A stretch of DNA of 47,267 bases from Oceanicola sp. S124. Its GTDB lineage: Bacteria; Pseudomonadota; Alphaproteobacteria; Rhodobacterales; Rhodobacteraceae. Below are positions 26,061 through 34,601 of this stretch, piece after piece. The position numbers and the translations under genes are program-made. The notes under the pieces were generated by a model. That model saw only the letters and a list, made by a program, of their open reading frames with translations. It made no database searches and was not told the origin of the DNA. Numbering within the stretch: the first letter of the stretch is position 1; each line of letters opens with the position of its first letter. The stretch lies in NCBI RefSeq assembly GCF_000220565.1, contig NZ_AFPM01000034.1:1-47267 (forward strand), written 5' to 3'.

Positions 26061-26165
26061 CACGGGGCCTTGTTGCACTGGACCTTGTCGCTTCAGGCCC
26101 TGTCGCAGCGGGCCTTGTTCATGGGGGCCCTACGTCATGGGACCCTGCTTCGCCGGGCCCTTGGC
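26061..26165 (-). repeat. 15-bp degenerate tandem repeat, seven units
   Basis: Units start at 26061, 26076, 26091, 26106, 26121, 26136 and 26151; a more degraded one precedes at 26046. On the minus strand, in the frame of the sulfurtransferase gene, each unit reads roughly x-Q-G-P-x. Two and a half units are inside the gene's 3' end; the rest lie beyond its TAG stop. Confidence 0.85.
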
Positions 26166-27002
26166 CACCGGCAGGGTGAGGAAGGCCCCCCACTCGGCCC
26201 AGGAGCCGTCGTAGATCGCGTGGTCGGTCTTGCCCATCCGCTCAAGCGCCAGCGCGAGGATGCAGGCGGTGACGCCCGATCCGCAGGAGGCGATGACCGG
26301 CTTCGACAGGTCGACCCCGGCGCCCTCGAAGACCCGGCGGATCTCGTCGGGCGATTTCATCGTCTGACCCTGCACCAGCAGCTCGCCGAAGGGCACGTTC
26401 TTCGATCCCGGAATGTGACCGGCGCGCAGGCCGGCCCGCGGCTCGGCCACCTCGCCCCGGAAACGTTCGGCGGGACGGGCGTCGACGATCTCGTAGTCGC
26501 CCAGCTTGGCGGCGGCGCTGACCTGGGTCACGTCCTTCACCAGATGGTGCTGCCGGCGCACGGTCATGTGGCGATCGCGGATCACCGGATCCAGGTCATC
26601 CAGCGGGCGCCCCTCCTGCCGCCATTTCGGCAGGCCGCCGTCCAGCACGGCGACGTCGAACTGGCCCATCAGGCGCAGCGTCCACCAGACCCGCGCCGCC
26701 GAGAAGATCCCGGCACCGTCGTAGACCACCACCTGGTGACCGTCGCCGACGCCCATGGCGCGCAGCCGCGACATGAACTTCTCGACCGTCGGAGCCATGT
26801 GCGGCAGGTCCGAGCGCTGGTCCGAGATCTCGTCGATGTCGAAGAACCGCGCCCCGGGGATATGCGCCTCATCGTATTCGCGCTTCGCATCGCGTCCCAT
26901 GGCGGGCAGATACCAGCTGGCGTCCAGCACCCGCAGATCGGGATCCTTCAGGTGCTTTGCCAGCCAGTCGGTCGAAACCAGTGCCCTTGGATCGTCCTGC
27001 AT
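26130..27002 (-). CDS. sseA: 3-mercaptopyruvate sulfurtransferase (tandem rhodanese)
   Basis: 290 residues. Two rhodanese domains; the active loop CGSGVT (240-245) with Cys240 is the signature of mercaptopyruvate, not thiosulfate, sulfurtransferases. It moves sulfur from 3-mercaptopyruvate to thiols or cyanide. The C-terminus KGPAKQGPMT falls in a 15-bp tandem repeat. The TAG stop sits where other units have CAG or CAA, and the frame beyond stays open for 27 more codons to a TGA at 26046-26048, 4 bp before the aminotransferase start. The gene may thus have lost a Gln-Gly-Pro repeat tail. Confidence 0.92.
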   Translation of the reverse strand: MQDDPRALVSTDWLAKHLKDPDLRVLDASWYLPAMGRDAKREYDEAHIPGARFFDIDEISDQRSDLPHMAPTVEKFMSRLRAMGVGDGHQVVVYDGAGIFSAARVWWTLRLMGQFDVAVLDGGLPKWRQEGRPLDDLDPVIRDRHMTVRRQHHLVKDVTQVSAAAKLGDYEIVDARPAERFRGEVAEPRAGLRAGHIPGSKNVPFGELLVQGQTMKSPDEIRRVFEGAGVDLSKPVIASCGSGVTACILALALERMGKTDHAIYDGSWAEWGAFLTLPVAKGPAKQGPMT

Positions 27003-27080
27003 GGGGTCGCCTTTCCGTGGAAAACCGCCGTTTCCCTAGCCTTCCCTCCCCGCAAGCGCAAGGAAAAGCCCGGGCGGGCC

Positions 27081-27554
27081 TCAGCCGTGGTCCTTCAGCA
27101 GCCGCTGCTTCTGCCGGTCCCAGTCGCGCTTGGCCTCGGTGGCGCGCTTGTCGTGGTTCTTCTTGCCCTTGGCGATGCCCAGCTTGATCTTGGCGATACC
27201 GCGGTGGTTGAAATACATCACCATGGGCACGAGGGTCATGCCCTTGCGCTGCGTCGCATTCCAGAGATTCGCCAGTTCCTTCTTTGAAACCAGCAACTTG
27301 CGACGACGGCGCGGTTCATGGCTGAACATCGCGCGCTCGTAGGGGGCGATGTAGGAATTGACCAGCCAGAGCTCTCCGTCCTCGACCGCCGCGTAGCTCT
27401 CGGCGACGTTGGACTGGCCTATGCGCAGCGACTTGACCTCGGAGCCATGCAGCTGGATGCCGCATTCGATATCGTCCTCGATCGCGTAGTCGAAGCGCGC
27501 CCGGCGGTTCTCTGCCACCACCTTGTAGTTCGGGTTTTCTGGTTTCTTGGCCAT
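27081..27554 (-). CDS. smpB: SsrA-binding protein SmpB
   Basis: 157 residues. Works with tmRNA to rescue stalled ribosomes. [20 protein letters not shown] and [19 protein letters not shown] are the conserved beta-barrel start, and the basic tail [20 protein letters not shown] is the helix that enters the decoding site. The tmRNA gene itself is not in the window. Confidence 0.95.
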   Translation of the reverse strand: MAKKPENPNYKVVAENRRARFDYAIEDDIECGIQLHGSEVKSLRIGQSNVAESYAAVEDGELWLVNSYIAPYERAMFSHEPRRRRKLLVSKKELANLWNATQRKGMTLVPMVMYFNHRGIAKIKLGIAKGKKNHDKRATEAKRDWDRQKQRLLKDHG

Positions 27555-27654
27555 GATCGCGTCTCTTTAATCCGTTCCGGCAGCCCCGTCCACCGATGCC
27601 GCTTGCCCCTGTGCCGGAAGGGCCTAACCTGTGGCTGGAACGGAGGATTTCAAG

Positions 27655-28677
27655 ATGACAGAGATGATGAAACGCTGGGTCCTGGCCCGCCGCCCGAACG
27701 GCTTCCCGGTGGCCGAGGACTTCCGGCTGGAAGAGGTGCCCCTGCCCGAGCCGGGCGAGGGAGAGATCCTGGTGGCCTGCAGCCACCTCTCGCTGGATCC
27801 CTACATGCGCGGCCGCATGGACGATGTGGCCAGCTACACCGCCCCGCAGGAGCTGGACAAGACCATGGGCGGCGGCGGGGCGGGCGTGGTCATCGCCTCG
27901 CGGTCGGACAAGTTCCGCGAAGGCGACCTGGCCTTCGGCATGTTCGGCTGGGCCAGCCACGGCGTGGCGCCCGCCGACCAGTGCCGCAAGCTGGACCCCG
28001 CGCTGCCGCCCTCGACCTCGCTCGGGGTGCTGGGGATGCCGGGCTTCACCGCCTGGTCCGGGCTCGAGGCCTATGGCCGCATGGCCGAAGGCGAAACCCT
28101 GGCCGTCGCCGCCGCCACCGGGCCGGTCGGCTCGATGGTCGGGCAGCTGGCGCAGCGCAGGGGGCTGCGCGCGGTCGGCATCGCGGGCGGGGCCGAAAAG
28201 TGCGCCCTGCTGAGCGAGCGCTTCGGCTTCGACGCGGCGGTGGATCACCGCGCCCACCGGTCCGTCCCCGAGATGCGCGAGGCGCTGGCCGCAGCCTGTC
28301 CCGATGGCATCGACATCTATTTCGAGAATGTCGGCGGCCCGGTTCTCGGCGGGGTGCTGCCGAACATGAACCTGCATGGCCGGATCATCGTCTGCGGCAT
28401 GATCGCCTGGTACTCGGGCGAAAGCGACGAGACGGGCGCGATCCCGCTGCAAAAGGTCTGGCGCATGGCGCTGGTCAAGCGGCTGACCATCCAGGGCCTG
28501 CTGCAGACCGATCACGTCGCCCGCTTCAGGGACTTCGCGGCCGAGGTCACGCCCCTCGTCAAAGAGGGCAAGATTGCCTACCTCGAAGATGTCTCGGACG
28601 GGCTCGAGACCATGCCCGCCGCCTTCTTCTCGATGCTGAAGGGCGGCAATACCGGCAAGCAGGTGGTCAAGGTCTGA
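27655..28677 (+). CDS. NADP-dependent MDR reductase (CurA / leukotriene-B4 dehydrogenase-like)
   Basis: 340 residues. N-terminal RWVLARRPNGFPVAEDFRLE and DPYMRGRMDD are typical of the prostaglandin/alkenal reductase branch; AAATGPVGSMVGQLAQRRG is the NADPH loop and IYFENVGGPVLGGVLPNMN a family hallmark. It would reduce alpha,beta-unsaturated carbonyl compounds. The ATG at 27655 has CGGAGG 9 bp upstream; the ATG at 27631 has none. Confidence 0.9.
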   Translation: MTEMMKRWVLARRPNGFPVAEDFRLEEVPLPEPGEGEILVACSHLSLDPYMRGRMDDVASYTAPQELDKTMGGGGAGVVIASRSDKFREGDLAFGMFGWASHGVAPADQCRKLDPALPPSTSLGVLGMPGFTAWSGLEAYGRMAEGETLAVAAATGPVGSMVGQLAQRRGLRAVGIAGGAEKCALLSERFGFDAAVDHRAHRSVPEMREALAAACPDGIDIYFENVGGPVLGGVLPNMNLHGRIIVCGMIAWYSGESDETGAIPLQKVWRMALVKRLTIQGLLQTDHVARFRDFAAEVTPLVKEGKIAYLEDVSDGLETMPAAFFSMLKGGNTGKQVVKV

Positions 28678-28706
28678 ACCGGGACTGGCCCGGCCGGTGC
28701 GCGGAC

Positions 28707-29309
28707 TCAGCCCCTGCGGCGCGACCTGCGATAGGTCCGCCGCATCCAGGCCAGCCCGCCAAGGGCCACGGCGCCGGCCATGATGATGCCGACTGAATTG
28801 CTGATCAGGTCGGCGATCTGGGTGATCTGGTCCGAGAACGTGAAGCCCAGCCAGGCATAGCCCATGGACCAGGTCATCGCCCCCAGCACCGCCATGGCCG
28901 TGAAGCGCAGCCAGGGCATCCCGAGCGCGCCCGAGAGATAGCCCACGTAGGGCCCCAGCGGGCTGAGCACGGTGCGTGACAGCAGCACCGCCCAGAGACC
29001 CCGCCGCTCCAGCAGCTCGCGCGCCTTGTGGATCACGCCCGCACTGCGCGGGCGGCGTTCCAGCCCGGTCAGCAGCGGCTTGCCCAGGCGGCGCGACAGC
29101 CAGAAGGCGATCTGGTCGCCGATCACGAAGCCGGCGAAGGCGAAGCCCGCGAGGCTCCAGAAGGCGAAGTCGCCGGTGGCGGCGAACCCGCCGGCCACCA
29201 TGACCATCATCGACGAGGGCACCGGCAGCGCCAGGCAGGACAGCACCACCGACACGAGGATGAACCAGACACCATAGGTCGGGATGAGCGCCAGCAGGGC
29301 CTCGGTCAT
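28707..29309 (-). CDS. DedA-family membrane protein
   Basis: 200 residues with four to five hydrophobic segments. GDQIAFWLSRRLGKPLL and RTVLSPLGPYVGYLSGALGM match the DedA/VTT domain with its re-entrant loops and conserved arginine. DedA proteins move lipid carriers such as undecaprenyl phosphate or phospholipids across the inner membrane. It overlaps the preceding small gene by 4 bp; an RxYRRSRRRG tail faces the cytoplasm. Confidence 0.87.
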   Translation of the reverse strand: MTEALLALIPTYGVWFILVSVVLSCLALPVPSSMMVMVAGGFAATGDFAFWSLAGFAFAGFVIGDQIAFWLSRRLGKPLLTGLERRPRSAGVIHKARELLERRGLWAVLLSRTVLSPLGPYVGYLSGALGMPWLRFTAMAVLGAMTWSMGYAWLGFTFSDQITQIADLISNSVGIIMAGAVALGGLAWMRRTYRRSRRRG

Positions 29310-29668
29310 TCGACGCCCTTCCGCGGCCGCTGTTCCTGGGCGTCTTCGACGCGGGCCTGGAAGGCCTCGAGGCTCATGCCACTTTCCCGCAGGAACTCTC
29401 CGACCGAATGGGGCACCTTGCCGGGCGGGGTGTCGGGGTCAAAGCCGATGATGGCGAACATGTCTGGCTTGGTCAGATCCCAAGAGCGTTCGACGTAGCG
29501 CAGCGACATCCAGGGCTCGACCGGGCGTTCCTGGTTGGCGGGATTGGCGAAGTAGAGCGCCTCGGCCACGAATTGCGCCGAGAATAGGGTCAACGCGGCC
29601 AGCGCCGCGGCGGTGACCAGCCCCAGCACGCGATGCTCGCGCCATACGAATTTCAGAAAGCCCGTCAT
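29306..29668 (-). CDS. Hypothetical single-pass membrane protein
   Basis: 120 residues, not recognised. One hydrophobic helix at about residues 14-36 (LGLVTAAALAALTLFSAQFV) follows a short basic start, leaving an 80-residue acidic domain in the periplasm. Coupled to the DedA gene by an ATGA overlap, so it may be its partner (inference). The overlap and start-to-stop codon pattern support coding. Confidence 0.7.
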   Translation of the reverse strand: MTGFLKFVWREHRVLGLVTAAALAALTLFSAQFVAEALYFANPANQERPVEPWMSLRYVERSWDLTKPDMFAIIGFDPDTPPGKVPHSVGEFLRESGMSLEAFQARVEDAQEQRPRKGVE

Positions 29669-29755
29669 GCCCGTTCCGCGCCTGTCCTGCCCATCACCGC
29701 CATCCTAGCGCCCGATCCACCCGCAAGGAAAGCGCCTGCCCCGGCCGACATGCAA

Positions 29756-29783
29756 ACACCCCCACGGTTGCCCGCGGGGGTGT
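29756..29783 (-). terminator. Terminator of the DsbA-family gene
   Basis: ACACCCCC and GGGGGTGT arms, extended inward by CGG/CCG past one mismatch, with a TTGC loop, then TTT on the minus strand. It lies 50 bp past the stop codon at 29833. Confidence 0.65.
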
Positions 29784-29832
29784 CGGATGCGATCGCAACG
29801 CAGGCAGGGGACAAGCCCCCCGGGGACGATCC

Positions 29833-30504
29833 TCAGCCCGCCAGCTTGGCGTCCAGGACCTCTTTCAGGTCGGCCCAGGTCATGTTCGAGTGCTTCTCGC
29901 CGTTGATCAGTAGGGTCGGCGTGCCGGTCACGTCATCGGCGGTGGCGTTCTGCTGGTACCAGGCGGTCAGGGTCCGCGCGGTCTGCACGTCGTTCAGGCA
30001 GGCTTCGATGGTCTCGTCGTCCATGCCCGCGACGCGGTTGATCTTGCGCAGGTTGTCGGCGATCTGCGCCTCGGAGCTGGCGCCGCGCAGCCAGTTCTGC
30101 TGCTGCTCGTAGTACATCCCCGCGATGCCGAAGAACTTCTCGGGACCGGCGCAGCGGGCCAGCATCGCCGCCCAGAGGCCATAGCGGTCGAAGTAGACGT
30201 CGCGGTAGACGAACCGCACCTTGCCGGTGTCGATGTACTCGGCCTTCAGGCGGTCGAAGACGCGCTCGTGGAAATCGGCGCAATGCGGGCAGGTGAACGA
30301 GGCGTATTCCACCAGGGTCACCGGCGCATCCTCGGCGCCCAGGGTCATCTCGACCACCGAGGAGGTGTCGATCTCTTCTGCCGCAGCCGCGCCGGCCGAC
30401 GGGTCGATGGGGGTCTGCTGCTGGTTCTTCATGTACCAGTAGCCGCCGCCTGCAGCCGCGATGACGACGGCCGCGCCGCCTCCGATGAGGAACCTGCGAT
30501 CCAT
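29833..30504 (-). CDS. DsbA/DsbG-family thiol oxidoreductase
   Basis: 223 residues. The N-terminus MDRRFLIGGGAAVVIAAAGG is a membrane anchor or signal with a Tat-like RRFL. The thioredoxin fold has the CPHC active site (72-75), as in DsbA, and GTPTLLING with the cis-proline. It forms disulfides in periplasmic proteins. The ATG at 30504 was chosen because upstream in-frame codons lie within the DUF721 gene. Confidence 0.88.
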   Translation of the reverse strand: MDRRFLIGGGAAVVIAAAGGGYWYMKNQQQTPIDPSAGAAAAEEIDTSSVVEMTLGAEDAPVTLVEYASFTCPHCADFHERVFDRLKAEYIDTGKVRFVYRDVYFDRYGLWAAMLARCAGPEKFFGIAGMYYEQQQNWLRGASSEAQIADNLRKINRVAGMDDETIEACLNDVQTARTLTAWYQQNATADDVTGTPTLLINGEKHSNMTWADLKEVLDAKLAG

Positions 30505-30521
30505 GTCGTTCCTGTCCTTTC

Positions 30522-31034
30522 TCAAGTCCGTGATGTCTTCATGATGTTCTGGCCGAGACGCTCCAGCGCCTCGCGCAGCCCGCCGTCCTGGATCCCGGTG
30601 GCCACGTCGCGCGCCTTTGCCTGGGTCTGGGGGTCGGGGATTTCTTTGGCCTTCGGTTGCGGCTTGCGCTGGAAGGCGACCTGCCCGTCCGAGAAGCCCG
30701 TCGGCGCGGTCTGGGTGATCCGCACCTTGGCAATGGCATTGTAGCCGTAGACCGAGTTCACCTTGGCGCGCAGGCGCTCCTTCTCCATCTCCAGCACGGG
30801 GGCGTGGGCGCCGGTGGTCAGCAGCACAAGGGTCGCGCCCATGTTGCCGCTGCGCCCGTACTTGACCTCGACCGGGCGGGCCATGGCGGCGATATCGGCG
30901 CCGGCCACCTCGTCCCAATGGGTCAGCAACCGCGAGACCGCAAAGCCACGCGCCTCACCCGCCTTGCGGATGCGGGTTTCCAGCAGGCCGTAGGTCCGCT
31001 TGAAGCCGTAGGTGGTCGTCGCGCGTCGCGCCAT
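30522..31034 (-). CDS. DUF721 (DciA-like) protein
   Basis: 170 residues. The N-terminal two thirds match the DUF721 domain: LTHWDEVAGADIAAMARP, then a lysine/arginine-rich strand, LEMEKERLRAKVNSVYGYNA. Some family members (DciA) load the replicative helicase in bacteria lacking DnaC; whether this alphaproteobacterial version does so is not known. It forms a two-gene operon with the DsbA-family gene and is divergent from mutY. Confidence 0.82.
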   Translation of the reverse strand: MARRATTTYGFKRTYGLLETRIRKAGEARGFAVSRLLTHWDEVAGADIAAMARPVEVKYGRSGNMGATLVLLTTGAHAPVLEMEKERLRAKVNSVYGYNAIAKVRITQTAPTGFSDGQVAFQRKPQPKAKEIPDPQTQAKARDVATGIQDGGLREALERLGQNIMKTSRT

Positions 31035-31148
31035 GGAAGGGCCTTTCGCCGGCCGGAGGGTTGCAACCTGTCTTGCAGCGCTATTCTAGTCACCGGAACA
31101 AGGCACGCCAGCCCAAAGGCGGCAACCCATCGTGACGAGGCATAAAGA

Positions 31149-32213
31149 ATGCGTGAAACGGCGCAAGCGGCAGATCTGCTTTCCTGGTACGACCGGCATG
31201 CGCGCCAGATGCCCTGGCGGACAGGTCCGGCCGAGCGGGCCGCAGGCCAGCGGCCCGACCCCTATCACGTCTGGCTGTCCGAGGTGATGCTGCAGCAGAC
31301 CACCGTCGCCGCCGTGCGCGACTACTTCACCCGGTTCACCACGCTCTGGCCCACGGTCGGGGCCCTCGCCGCCGAGGAAGACGCCCGCGTCATGGGCGAA
31401 TGGGCCGGCCTTGGCTACTACGCCCGCGCCCGCAACCTGCTGAAATGCGCCCGGGTGGTGGTCAGCGACCACGGCGGGCAGTTCCCCGACACCCGCGAGG
31501 GGTTGCTGAAGCTGCCCGGCGTGGGGCCCTATACCGCCGCGGCCATCGCCTCGATCGCCTTCGACCGCCCCGAGGTGGTCGTCGATGGCAACGTCGAGCG
31601 GGTCATGGCGCGCCTGCACGACATCCACACTCCGCTGCCCGCCGCAAAGCCCGAGCTGACCGAGCGCGCCGCTGCCCTGACCCCCGAAGAGCGCCCCGGA
31701 GACTATGCCCAGGCCGTCATGGACCTTGGCGCCACGATCTGCACTCCGCGCAATCCGGCCTGCGGCATCTGCCCCTGGCGGGCCCCCTGCGCCGCCCGCG
31801 CCGCCGGCACCGCGCCCGAGCTGCCGAAGAAGACCCCGAAGAAGCCCAAGCCCATACGCCTCGGCGTCGCCTATGTGGCGCGGCGCGAGGACGGCGCCTG
31901 GCTGCTGGAGACCCGTCCCGACAAGGGCCTGCTGGGGGGCATGCTGGGCTGGCCCGGCTCGGACTGGGCCGAGGCGCTGCCCGCGCATACCCCGCCCGTC
32001 GCGGCGGACTGGCAGGATCTGGGCGAAGAGGCGCGCCATACCTTCACCCACTTCCACCTGTGCCTGGCGATCCGCGTGGCCCGCCTGCCCATGGGCGCCA
32101 ATCCCGAACGCGGCGCCTTCCTGCCTGCCGCGACCTTTCGCCCCTCGGATCTGCCGACGGTGATGCGGAAGGCATTTGACCTGGCGCGCGGGCAGTTCGT
32201 AGAACTCGACTAA
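31149..32213 (+). CDS. mutY: A/G-specific adenine glycosylase MutY
   Basis: 354 residues, normal for MutY. It removes adenine mispaired with 8-oxoguanine. SEVMLQQTT (catalytic Glu45), the helix-hairpin-helix LPGVGPYTA with Asp146 in VVDGNVERV, and four [4Fe-4S] cysteines at 198, 205, 208 and 214 (C-x6-C-x2-C-x5-C). The C-terminal NUDIX-like domain starts after KKPKPIRLGVAYVARR and recognises 8-oxoG. Probable start region promoter: TTGCAA (31061) and TATTCT (31082). Confidence 0.95.
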   Translation: MRETAQAADLLSWYDRHARQMPWRTGPAERAAGQRPDPYHVWLSEVMLQQTTVAAVRDYFTRFTTLWPTVGALAAEEDARVMGEWAGLGYYARARNLLKCARVVVSDHGGQFPDTREGLLKLPGVGPYTAAAIASIAFDRPEVVVDGNVERVMARLHDIHTPLPAAKPELTERAAALTPEERPGDYAQAVMDLGATICTPRNPACGICPWRAPCAARAAGTAPELPKKTPKKPKPIRLGVAYVARREDGAWLLETRPDKGLLGGMLGWPGSDWAEALPAHTPPVAADWQDLGEEARHTFTHFHLCLAIRVARLPMGANPERGAFLPAATFRPSDLPTVMRKAFDLARGQFVELD

Positions 32214-32240
32214 CGCATGTCCCGCAGGGGAGGGCAGATG

Positions 32241-33377
32241 ATGTCCGACACCGCCGATCTGAACCGCTTCACCCGCGCCGCGCCCTTCTGGCTGTCGCTG
32301 CTGATGGTGCCGCTGATCGTCATCGGGGGCACGGTGGGCGGCTGGACCGTCCTGCTCGTGCCGCTTTATGGTTTCGGCCTTTTCTCGGTGCTGGACAGGC
32401 TGCTGGGTCTGAACAGCGAGAACGCCGATCCCCAGACCGAAGAGGCCGACCTGTTCTGGTATCGCGCCGTCACGCTGATCTGGGCGCCGGTGCAGTTCCT
32501 CACCCTGTTCTGGGTGATCTGGTACACCACCCATACCGACACCCTGGGCCTGCTGGAGGTCATCATCCTGTTCTACGGCGTCGGCGCCATGACCGGCGCC
32601 ATCGGCATCGTCTACGCCCATGAACTGATGCACCAGAAGAACCGCGAGGAACGCTGGCTGGGGGATATCCTGCTGTCGATGGCGCTTTATTGCCATTTCC
32701 GCAGCGAGCATCTGCTGGTCCATCACGTCGCGGTCGGCACGCCGAAGGACGCCGTCACCGCCCGCTACAACGAGAGCTTTCCGCATTTCTTCTGGCGCGT
32801 GCTGCGCGACTGCCCGCGTTCGGCCTGGAATGCCGAGGTGGCGAAGCTGAAGCGCAAGGACATGCCCGCCACCGACCCGCGCAACCCCTTCTGGCGCTAC
32901 GCCGCCCTGCAGGGCGGGATGCTGCTGCTGGCGCTGATCCTCGGCGGGCTGCCGGGGCTGCTGCTGTTCCTCTACCAGGCCTTCGTCGCCGTCTGGATGC
33001 TGGAGCTGACCAATTACGTCGAGCACTACGGGCTGACGCGAAAGTACCTCGGCAACGGCAGGTTCGAGCATGTGAAGCCGCATCACAGCTGGAATGCCGC
33101 CCATACGGCGACCAACTGGCTGCTGATCAACCTTCAGCGCCACTCGGACCACCATACCAAGCCCGACCGCCGCTTCCCGCTGCTGCAGACCTACGGCAAC
33201 GGCGAAGCACCGCAGCTGCCTTTCGGCTATCCGGCGATGACCATCATGGCGATGATCCCGCCGCTCTGGCGTCGCAAGATGAACCCACGCGTGCGCAACT
33301 GGCGCAAGATGTACTACCCCGAGATCACCGACTGGGCGCCCTACAAGACGGGTCGGCACGAAGGGCTTGCCGGGTAG
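32241..33377 (+). CDS. alkB: Alkane 1-monooxygenase AlkB
   Basis: 378 residues. Non-heme di-iron membrane hydroxylase of n-alkanes. All histidine boxes are present: HELMH (127-131), EHLLVHH (156-162), NYVEHYGL (258-265) and LQRHSDHH (298-305), among about six membrane helices. The first box has HELMHQ, not the classical HELGHK. GGGGAGGG is 7 bp before the ATG at 32241 (ATG 32238 also possible). No rubredoxin or rubredoxin reductase is nearby, so electrons must come from elsewhere. It lies 27 bp after mutY, probably a chance arrangement. Confidence 0.9.
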   Translation: MSDTADLNRFTRAAPFWLSLLMVPLIVIGGTVGGWTVLLVPLYGFGLFSVLDRLLGLNSENADPQTEEADLFWYRAVTLIWAPVQFLTLFWVIWYTTHTDTLGLLEVIILFYGVGAMTGAIGIVYAHELMHQKNREERWLGDILLSMALYCHFRSEHLLVHHVAVGTPKDAVTARYNESFPHFFWRVLRDCPRSAWNAEVAKLKRKDMPATDPRNPFWRYAALQGGMLLLALILGGLPGLLLFLYQAFVAVWMLELTNYVEHYGLTRKYLGNGRFEHVKPHHSWNAAHTATNWLLINLQRHSDHHTKPDRRFPLLQTYGNGEAPQLPFGYPAMTIMAMIPPLWRRKMNPRVRNWRKMYYPEITDWAPYKTGRHEGLAG

Positions 33378-33403
33378 GGGGGCGCTGCCCCCCGCCTGCG
33401 GCT

Positions 33404-33503
33404 CCCGCCGCAGTATTTTCAGCCATCGGATAGAGGAAAGGGCCCGCGCATCTGGCGGGCCCCTGTTCTTTCAGATTGCCGGAAATATGCCGGGGGACTC
33501 TCC
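33404..33503. repeat. Palindromic intergenic repeat (copy 3, degenerate right half)
   Basis: The left half at 33404-33433 (CCCGCCGCAGTATTTTCAGC, then CATCGGATAG) matches the other copies. The inverted right half at about 33472-33503 is degraded (CCGGAAATATGCCGGGGGAC). Between them sits a GC-rich hairpin used as a terminator. Confidence 0.75.
33440..33462. terminator. Bidirectional terminator between alkB and the dehydrogenase operon
   Basis: GGGCCCGC and GCGGGCCC are perfect 8-bp arms around a 7-nt loop, with AAA before and a pyrimidine-rich CTGTTCTTTC after, so it can act on both strands. A GGGGGG/CCCCCC hairpin at 33377-33393 overlaps the alkB stop codon as well. Confidence 0.7.
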
Positions 33504-33533
33504 GAAGTGGATGGGGGCAGAGCCCCCGCCCTT

Positions 33534-34601
33534 TCAGGCCGCCATGACGCGGGACAGGTGGTAATCCGTATCGCCCAGCTGGGCGTCGATCATCACCAGC
33601 CGCTTGGCGTAGTGCGAGCCGGGATACTCCCAGGTCATCGCGATGCCGCCGTGCATCTGGATCGCCTCTTCGGCCACCAGCCGACCGGCGCGGCCAATCA
33701 GGTTCTTCGCCATCGAGGCATAGCGCGCGGCCTCGGGGCCACCCAGCTCCGCCGCCGCCTTGATGGTGATCGAGCGCGCCTGCTCGATCTCGGTCAGCAT
33801 GTCGACGGCGCGGTGCTGAAGCGCCTGGAACTTGCCGATGGCGACGCCGAACTGCTTGCGGGTACGCAGGTATTCGACGGTCATCTGTTGCAAGACGTCC
33901 ATCGCGCCGACGGCCTCGGCACAGAGCGCGACGATGCCGGCGTTGGCCGCATCCGCCAGGGCCTCGGCGGCATCGGCCAGCAGGAGCGTGGCGGGCGTGT
34001 CTTCGAGGATCACCTCGGCAGCGCCGCCGCCGTCGATCATGCCGTAGCCGTTGACCGAGGCCGCATCGGCCGCGACCTGGAACAGCGCCACCTTGCCGTC
34101 GAGCTCTGCCGCCACCAGCAGCTGATCTGCCGCCTGGCCGCCGTAGACGACGCTCTTGCGGCCCGAGAGGGTGTAGCCGTCGCCAGCGGGCTTGGCCTGC
34201 GTTCCGATCGCATCCAGCCCGTACCAGGCGTCGATCTCCCCGGTCGCCACCGCGTATTTCTCGGCCCCCGAGAGCAGTGCGTCCTGGTCCACCCCCGCCG
34301 CCGAGAGCAGCCGGGAAGCCATAAGCGCGCCCAGCACCGGCTCGGGGCAGAGGGCGCCGCCCATGGCCTCGAAGACCACCGAGATGTCAAAGCCGCTGCC
34401 GCCGAAGCCACCCGCCTCTTCCGGGGCCAGTGCGTAGAGGGTGCCGAGCTCCGAGAGCGCTTCCCAATGCGCCTGCGAATGGTATGGGGCCTCATAGGCC
34501 GCCTTGTTGCGGGCCTCGAAGGGGTATTTCTCGCGCAGGTAGCGGGTCAGGCTGTCCGACAGCATCTGCCGGTCTTCGGTCAGATCGAAATCCATGGTCA
34601 C
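33534..34601 (-). CDS. Acyl-CoA dehydrogenase, small subunit (FadE-type pair)
   Basis: 355 residues. Acyl-CoA dehydrogenase fold with LRTRKQFGVAIGKFQALQHR and EEAIQMHGGIAMTWEYPG; the C-terminus QLGDTDYHLSRVMAA has no EGT-like active segment. It resembles the small subunit at 10692 in layout but is distinct in sequence. It overlaps the large-subunit gene by 4 bp and ends the operon. Confidence 0.87.
   Translation of the reverse strand: MTMDFDLTEDRQMLSDSLTRYLREKYPFEARNKAAYEAPYHSQAHWEALSELGTLYALAPEEAGGFGGSGFDISVVFEAMGGALCPEPVLGALMASRLLSAAGVDQDALLSGAEKYAVATGEIDAWYGLDAIGTQAKPAGDGYTLSGRKSVVYGGQAADQLLVAAELDGKVALFQVAADAASVNGYGMIDGGGAAEVILEDTPATLLLADAAEALADAANAGIVALCAEAVGAMDVLQQMTVEYLRTRKQFGVAIGKFQALQHRAVDMLTEIEQARSITIKAAAELGGPEAARYASMAKNLIGRAGRLVAEEAIQMHGGIAMTWEYPGSHYAKRLVMIDAQLGDTDYHLSRVMAA

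Noticed and set aside
26007-26165. Plus-strand reading of the 15-bp array as a pentapeptide-repeat protein (HGALL / LQALS / QRALF and so on)
   Set aside because: The frame runs antisense through sseA, and the repeat periodicity alone explains the pattern. The minus-strand sseA frame is the supported reading.
26061-26165. CRISPR-like array
   Set aside because: Units are contiguous 15-mers without spacers and there are no cas genes.
29788-29797. TGCGATCGCA, containing the HIP1-like octamer GCGATCGC
   Set aside because: A single occurrence in a GC-rich intergenic region is not meaningful here.
33377-33533. Short plus-strand frames downstream of alkB
   Set aside because: They consist of the palindromic repeat and terminator hairpin and have no ribosome site.
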